This document shows, one piece after another, positions 57,904 through 64,000 of a DNA stretch of 64,000 nucleotides; position 1 is the first letter of the stretch, and each line of letters starts with the position of its first letter. Below the pieces are notes generated by a model. That model was not told the DNA's origin. It made no database searches and was given only the letters and a program-made list of their open reading frames with translations. Position numbers and translations under genes: made by a program. Source of the DNA: Dichotomocladium elegans (lineage: Eukaryota > Mucoromycota > Mucoromycetes > Mucorales > Lichtheimiaceae); NCBI GenBank assembly GCA_025716815.1, contig JAIXMN010000012.1:868001-932000 (forward strand), in the 5' to 3' direction.

Positions 57904-59260
57904 CTAAAATGGCTGTCCACTATCGAATGTGGATGAATCTGTTAGGCTTCATCGAAGCGCAGATGTCATGATCACTTACAAAACGATTTTTCAGGGCTAC
58001 ACACACATCTGAGGTCTCCGGCAGTAGTCTTATTAACAGGACAATTTGTGGCAACCGAGTAGTAATAGCCGAGGTCCTCCATATAGTGGACCTCATTACG
58101 TCCCATAAACATCGCTGCTGCGAATGTCTGAACAGGAGCATCAGACCATCTAAAATAGCTTAACAAGTCAATTCATCATCTCTCGTAAAAAAATAACGAA
58201 ATAATTGGAGACCTTTCGTAAAAGAAGCCGCCTGACCGATCGAGATACTCAAAGTAGGCGCGATACCCTTCTGATCGCATGAAGTCAAGTGACATGATCA
58301 TAAAGTTGTTCCAAATATGATTGCCGTTGAACGCGCCCTGGGCGTTGAGGAGCCAGGGCATGATTGACTCAGAAGACGGGCGAATCAAGGACGAATAGTA
58401 TCCCATGAATGCCTGCGTGACTGGCCAGAGAGATGGTATTGTAGCCCCGTTCTCAACCATTGAAATGGCAAATGCTACGGTGTATAGTTTTAGCGCGCGT
58501 GAGATCTTGACCGCATGAGATTTCTACATACCTAATTTTTTCCCGTGTGTCTTCATAAACAAAAATGGATCTTCTTTGATATCGCACAGGTAACGCGATC
58601 GCGGTTGGACTTTCCAGTAGTATTCTGCATCCTGGAGAAGCGGATGATCTGCAAGGAAGCCCACGTTGTATCTAGAATATGCGTCTATCAGCCGAGTAGG
58701 CCACTAGCAGTCCTTCTCTAATAAACCGGAAAATACCTTGCCATCTTGCGCCAGCTAATGCTTTCACCGTGATAAATTCCTTGGGCCCCCATTTCTTTTG
58801 CTGTGATCTCCGCCCTTTTTATGTCAATATATGGGGGTTCATGCCACGTTTGAGCCTCGCCAAAGTAGACACGCCCTGATGCGAGGCCACCGACCAATTC
58901 CTGGAAACGTTCCGAAAAGGGCTGCTCACTGATGATCACCCAAGGATAACCATGCGCTTCATTAAACCGGTCCTCGACGTCGCGCATGGTCTCTCGGATG
59001 CTAAAGAGCTCTTCCTCTCGTCCTACGATGACAAAAGCTCCCCTGACAGGTAGCCCAGACCAATCAATTTTGTTTGGATAGACATTCAAGGACGGGCGAT
59101 AATAAAAGAACCAGCACAAGGTCAGGACGCCTGTGGCAAGAGCAATAGCGCAGGCCACGGTAGAACGTTTGACTGTTGTCGCGCCTCCTGAAAGTAGCCA
59201 GCGTTTCTGGCCAGAGGTGTTGTTTTCCTTTTCGTATTTCTCGTCTGGATCGTTCATCAT
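57904..59260 (-). CDS. GT15 (Kre2/Ktr) mannosyltransferase-like protein with altered catalytic residue
   Basis: About five exons; the first is 58737-59260. A 35-residue cytosolic N-terminus (MMNDPDEKYEKENN) precedes a single membrane anchor (VACAIALATGVLTLCWFFYY), type II topology, then the GT15 domain: RGAFVIVGREEELFSIRET, YPWVIISEQPFSE, YYWKVQPRSRYLCDI, DDPF-like EDPFLFM, and WSDAPVQTFAAAMF. Kre2/Ktr proteins add alpha-1,2-mannose to O- and N-glycans in the Golgi. The conserved FEI motif of Kre2 (Glu329, proposed nucleophile) reads NNFMIMSLDF here (codon 58299-58301 is Met). The 3' end has two options: stop at 57972 after SFCK, or a last small exon to 57904 after a 44-bp intron; I chose the latter. 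The start at 59260 is favoured over upstream ATGs as it gives the polar tail. Confidence 0.85.
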
Positions 59261-59410
59261 GCCCAGAGGGTCAGGTGTGAAGAATAGAAAGAGGATAAGG
59301 AATGGACTGGGCTGTCCCATCGCTTGGTTTATTAACAAGTTGTAGGTATTTTTCTGCCGACTGTATATTTAATATATCCGTTTTTTGCCTTCAAAAACTT
59401 CCAGAAGCGG

Positions 59411-60239
59411 TTACGCAGTCGCGCGTTGACGCTCAATAGCCGACACATGAGCTTCCATCGTCCCCAGGATATCATCCCACGCAATAAAAATTTCTGATAG
59501 GGTATTCACCTAATGGGGGAAAACACATGGCAACTTCGTCAATCCATCCCTTCTTTCACAGGGCGTAAGGAAAAGAAGGTTGACTTACAACGCCGTTGTA
59601 CGATTCCATGGCTTTTGTTATCTTTGTAGTGACTTCTTCCAGCTGCTTTATTTGTTCCGCATGTTTAACTTCCAGGGGAGACAATTCTGGCCCCAAGACG
59701 CTGAGCGCTGTAAAACCCCATCATCCACATTTGATAGATATAAATTGTAGTTCATGCAGATCAGCCCTTCCTTTATTCTTACAGACAACATTCCATTCTT
59801 TTTCGTCCATACCATCATACTCTGCTCCGCTCACAACATGCTCCAGCCCCTTGACTTGCTTCACTTGTGATGCGAACCGTTCCAGATCGTCATAAGCGGC
59901 TAGGATGAGCTCGAGTTTTGTATCTGTCGTCAAGAGCTCGCGTTCAAGAGCTAATGACGAATCAGTGGGATCGAGCAGTTTAGCATGGGTATCATCTATG
60001 CTTTGGCGTCAGTGTCATTTGTATGTAGAGTCCAGACTGCATTGGCATATGGTTCAAATACATTTGTCGACAAACTCCTGCACCAGTTTATTCGATTTGT
60101 ACACAGAGTGTAATTCTTTTTTGAGACCATCAATGCGTTTGATAAGCGTTGTCTTTATCTGTGGTGGAAGCTGATTAGATTGCCCAACCACAATGTGTTC
60201 GAGGTGCCTGAGGCGGGTCTCGATGCCGTATTCGTCCAT
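59411..60239 (-). CDS. DCTN3: Dynactin subunit 3 (p22/p24)-like protein
   Basis: Four exons (60062-60239, 59783-59995, 59589-59707, 59411-59509), all in frame at GT-AG sites, give 202 aa. The start MDEYGIETRLRHLEHIVVG resembles the coiled-coil start of p24, and the protein is almost all heptad-like helix (ALERELLTTDTKLELILAAY; LSPLEVKHAEQIKQLEEV). The ending is VSAIERQRATA. Length fits p24 (about 190 aa). In dynactin, p24 sits with p50 and p150Glued in the shoulder, which supports dynein-driven transport and nuclear positioning in hyphae. Identification is by length, coiled-coil pattern and start motif, so moderate. Its start is 145 bp from that of the divergent TONSL-like gene. Confidence 0.7.
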
Positions 60240-60384
60240 AGAGTTTTTTAGTGGGAAATAAAGGGCAAGAGAGAGAGACCAGAAGGGGAGAGAGAGGGGA
60301 CTCCGAAAACCTTGTGGACAATTCTCTTTTATTTGACAACACACACGCAGAAAAAAAAAAAAGAACAAAAAAGTACATGCGCTC
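60240..60384. promoter_or_regulatory. Short bidirectional promoter between DCTN3 and TONSL-like genes
   Basis: Only 145 bp separate the two start codons. GA-rich sequence (60260-60298) and a poly-A run (about 60353-60370) lie within. Both 5' UTRs and the shared core promoter must fit here. Confidence 0.7.
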
Positions 60385-63300
60385 ATGGGCAAAAACACGG
60401 TGACTTATGCCATTGGATTCGCCCGTTGCTCGCCGTACCTTGCTGAAATTCGCAAAAAAAAGCGTTTGCTCAAGAATTATCGGGAGAATGGTAAAGAAAT
60501 ATCTGCTGCGCGCCTAGCGATCGAGATTGGTGATCTGTTACTCGAGGAAGCGGATCTTCCCAATGACGGCTTGGACAAAGACGAGTTCGATGATAATGTC
60601 GAGAAGAATCTTCATGAAGTGATAAAATACTGTACTGCGGGTTATCGACGCTTGGCCGGTCAGAATAAACCTTATAGTGACACAATCCGAGCATTGGAGC
60701 TCTTGTCGGAAGCGTATAAGCGGTATGTGAAGGAGGACTTTTTTCTTGAGCTGCAGCAGACCTTAAGCTCAGAGATGGAATGGTAGACTCGAAGAATATG
60801 AGGATGCTATCAAGTATGCTAAACTGTTAGTGGAACGCCTGCGCGACAAGGATGATTTGGCAGAACTTCGGGGTGCTGTCAAGTTACTGGCAGATATCTA
60901 TTTCACAAAAGGGTGAAGATCCAGTTTTAGAGAGGGACAAAAAGAACAAAGACTGACAAAAGTTTTGGCGTGTGCAAAAAGACATGATTTGGAAAAGGCA
61001 AGATATGACGACTACGAGAACGCAAAGATCTTCTATCTTCAGGAGCACAAGCTCTTGGAGAAACTTGATGGTGAGTGCTGGTTAATACGTAATTCGTCTT
61101 TTGATGGCATTGGGATACAAATACAAATGTATTTATATGTATAAAGAGGATACACCAGATATCGCCGACCACAAACGATCAAACCTCTTTAACCTGGGCG
61201 TCATCGAAGGAAAATTCGTAGGAGGTGAAGAGCGAGCAATGGATTACCTGGCTAGAGCCATCAAGAGCGCACGTAAGTTAAACGATCACCGAAGCGAGCT
61301 CACTACCTGGTGGGAATTGGGGAATCTGGCCAAGAGACGAGGCGATATGGCACTTGCCCTGCAGTGTGAGGATCGAGAGTTTCAATTGATCGAGAAACAC
61401 AAGTTTGATGAAGAACTTGTTCCTTGCCTCGTTGAAAAAGGTATTTGCGTACAACTCCTTCTTCTCTCTTGGCAGTTTCTAATATCTTTCTTCCTTAGCG
61501 AGAATATTTATCCAGCTTGGTGATTACAAAGCGTGCTTCCAGGTGTGTGAGCAGCTCAAAGGTAATAGAAATAACTGGACAATGATGAGCGATCAATGGC
61601 CCATCTGCAATGCATATAATATATACATATACATATATATATTATACGTTCAGATATAGTCGACCACAATGAGGAAGACCCAAACGATAATGATGTGGCG
61701 GTAGGCAATGTCGCGTTTATGTACCAGGATGTGCATCTCTACGGAAACATTGATATGTCCGTATATGTGTAGTCCGCTGTAACGAAGCTTGCAGTCAATC
61801 TCCAGTCTATCGAAGAGGCTCTTAGAATCCTGCCAGATACAGTTGACCTGTCGACCATTCATACCCGTGGTAACTTGTTATTGCGAAAGTGTAAGTATTC
61901 ATTAACGTTTCTTTTTTTGTGCCTGAAATAACTTGAGGAATGCCAACTCTTCCTGAGGGGTTAGGTCAACTGGAATATGAACAAGAAATGTTCCGATCGG
62001 CCTTGTTATCGGCGGAACAAGGCATTAAATGTATAGAGACCGACCCGGATATCAAACGACAATTACCCAGGGTCCGTATTGGGTTAATGCAAATATACGC
62101 CAATGTTCTATGGTGTCTTCGTGAAATCGTAAGTGACAATACGATAATTCTATTGTTACTGTTTGCTACTAACACTTCCTGTCCCAGGATATTGATCGCT
62201 TTATAAATATCAACAATGAGATTCTTGCAGATATTAAGCTTTGGTACGAGGACTCACGAACGCGACTCGAACAACTCAAACAGGTGTATAAGCGGATGGT
62301 CGATGTCCATTATTACTTTGATCATCCAGAAGGATACCAGCGTTGGAAAGAAATCCTGAAAGAAGTGGATGATGCATTGAAGGAGTTTATTGATGATGAG
62401 GTACGTTGCGTTGTTTTGTTTGTGGTTCGGAGTAATTTTATATATTTTTCTCATTAGGAAGATCCCACTGACGGCCCCTCATCAATGGATATCGACGAAG
62501 CGGTAGGGAAAATGAGCTTAGAAGAGGCAATGCCATCGCGTGCGATGGATGCTCGGCCTATACTGGTAAGAAATAAAGATTGGTGGATATGGGACGGATT
62601 GATGTTAAAGAAATGATATAGACCGTGCGCGTCCTAATACCTGTGGACATCGGCGACGAGCGAAAAGAGGTTCACGTTGCGGTAGATACTGACATTCGTA
62701 GCATCGCCTGGCTGAAAGCAAAAGTTTCAAAATTACTCTGGGAAAAATATGGCGTTGAAGTAAGTGTCTTTTTTTGGTTGTGTATCTCACCCCACTCATT
62801 TGACTTTCTTCGTTTTGCAAGCCCCGGATATCACGTCTGCATATCGGTGATCGTGATCTTTTCACCTATGAGATTGTGACACTTGTCATAAAACCCGATG
62901 ATATCGTGGAGGCTGTGGTTGATGGTATGTGTGCATGTCCTTGCACATGTGATGCGTTTTCAACTGAAATAATGCTTTTGAAAGGCTTTACGAAAAAGAC
63001 CCCTCTGGAGGTTTATCGGAATGCCTGCCAGCGATTGAACATTCCCGTTATCGCCAATGTGGAAACCATCCTGGGGCTTGAAGCACCCAGTGCATTGCTA
63101 CTATCATCCATCGGTAATTTATATGCTGAAGATGAAACGCACGGAATTGACGCAATCTCTCGTTCTCTTGCTTAGGCCTATCTTCACGTGACGTCCCGGC
63201 CCTCAAAGTAGTCTTAAAGCAACTGCCGTTTCTACACACGCTGGACCTATCAGCCAATCTACTCTGTACGCAAATAATATGAGGATGGAAAAGGCTGGAG

Positions 63301-63808
63301 AGAGAGAGAGAAAACGAGAATAATTTATGGGTTTTTGACCAACAGATGATGCGGATATTGCCGAGATAGTCAGTTTGACGCCAGGCCTTCGTTACCTCGA
63401 TGTCAAATCCAATCGACTCACGTCACAGAGCATAGACCACCTTAGCAAGTTTTGTCCACTTTTAGAATCGATTGATATGAGCTACAATTCACTTGGACCG
63501 GATGCAATGGGACGCTTACCTGCATGCCTAACACAATGGAAACATCTCAAGAGGCTTGAGCTCGAATATTGCAGGTTGGGTGGCTACATTCGAATCACTG
63601 ATGCCATTCGTGCGGCGTACGAAAATGCAGGTAAAGGTATGACATCCATATATGGAACAGAAACCGATGAAATTCTTTTCCCATAGGACCATATGGTGCC
63701 TGCCTCCTCAACCTGAGCGACAATGGATTTGTTAGGCTGACGGTGTCCAAATGGCGACCTCTATTAAGCAGACTTGTCGTGGATTTTGAACGGCAGGTCC
63801 AGTTATAA
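60385..63808 (+). CDS. TONSL: Tonsoku-like protein (TPR + ubiquitin-like + LRR), TONSL/TSK family
   Basis: About 13 exons; the first are 60385-60722, 60787-60912, 60952-61070, 61147-61440 and 61499-61561. Nearly the entire N-terminal half is TPR helices (LEEYEDAIKYAKLLVERLRD; ELGNLAKRRGDMALALQ; RIFIQLGDYKACFQVCEQL). An acidic linker (EEDPTDGPSSMDIDE) is followed by a ubiquitin-like fold (TVRVLIPVDIGDERKEVHVA; YEIVTLVIKPDDIVEAVVD), a PLEVYRNACQRL segment matching the TONSL region before the LRRs, and LRRs (LHTLDLSANLL; LRYLDVKSNRLTS; LESIDMSYNSLG). It ends LLSRLVVDFERQVQL. TONSL (with MMS22L) reads new histone H4 and repairs broken replication forks. The ankyrin block of animal TONSL is missing, as in plant Tonsoku. 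Some internal splice sites are tentative. Confidence 0.82.
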
Positions 63809-64000
63809 AATCCAACATGTATATAACAATATGTCTATTTCGGAAATAAAGTAACCGTTTGTACATAGTGCAATGTAACTCCCATGGGTTAAAAGCAGGA
63901 CCCATGCTGCCTAAGCCTCACAAAACCGTGGCAAGGGAGGCTGGTTTCAATTAAGTCTCTTTATCGTCTTTCGTAATACATGTTCAGTTGGATGCGTACG
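63809..64000. other. 3' flank of TONSL-like gene
   Basis: AT-rich 3' flank with possible polyadenylation context (AATAAAG at about 63844). No gene seen to the window end. Confidence 0.5.

Overview
The window is nuclear DNA of a filamentous fungus, most likely an early-diverging Mucoromycota lineage (Mucorales-like). The genes are split by short GT-AG introns (about 45-110 bp). The gene set fits such a fungus: chitin deacetylase, GATA/AreA-type regulator, Rho1 GEF of the Rom2 type, GT15 mannosyltransferase. It also carries proteins that are rare or absent in Dikarya, such as a WW-MyTH4-RhoGAP protein and a Tonsoku-like protein. Tc1-like transposon debris is common. The genus cannot be fixed from the sequence.

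Layout. 0-3.3 kb has no convincing gene. 3.3-12.1 kb holds an acetate/ammonia-type transporter, a secreted GH16 protein, a 171-aa orphan, an 816-aa low-complexity protein with 15 KKE(E/D)H repeats, and a SPRY protein. 12.3-13 kb is a dead Tc1 copy. 14.6-16.1 kb is a GPI-type chitin deacetylase. 18.4-28.1 kb holds two large Rho regulators on the same strand: a WW-WW-MyTH4-RhoGAP and a DEP-DH-PH-CNH RhoGEF. 28.5-31.9 kb is repeat debris. 31.9-34.8 kb encodes the GATA factor. 35.3-36.8 kb is a Tc1 transposase with an inactivated catalytic site. 37.4-44.1 kb holds three paralogous SAM-dependent methyltransferase genes; two of them, in opposite orientation, share an almost identical 0.83-kb 3' half including introns. 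45.4-50.2 kb pairs PEX5 (the PTS1 receptor) convergently with an acyl/coumarate-CoA ligase ending in a PTS1 signal (AKL). 50.7-54.4 kb holds alpha-tubulin and a Hoy1-like homeodomain factor. 57.9-63.8 kb holds a GT15 mannosyltransferase-like gene with an altered catalytic position, a dynactin p24 gene, and a divergently transcribed TONSL-like gene.

How the genes relate. Several act on the cell wall and polar growth: chitin deacetylase, GH16, GT15, and the RhoGEF/RhoGAP pair that would switch a Rho GTPase on and off. Alpha-tubulin and dynactin p24 belong to the microtubule motor system. PEX5 and the AKL-tailed ligase form an import receptor and likely cargo pair. The most unusual structure is the methyltransferase cluster with its inverted, homogenised arms.

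Exon structures were worked out by hand from splice signals and reading frame. For the multi-exon models where I summed exon lengths (GH16, chitin deacetylase, RhoGAP, RhoGEF, PEX5, ligase, tubulin, homeobox, dynactin) the total is an exact multiple of three.
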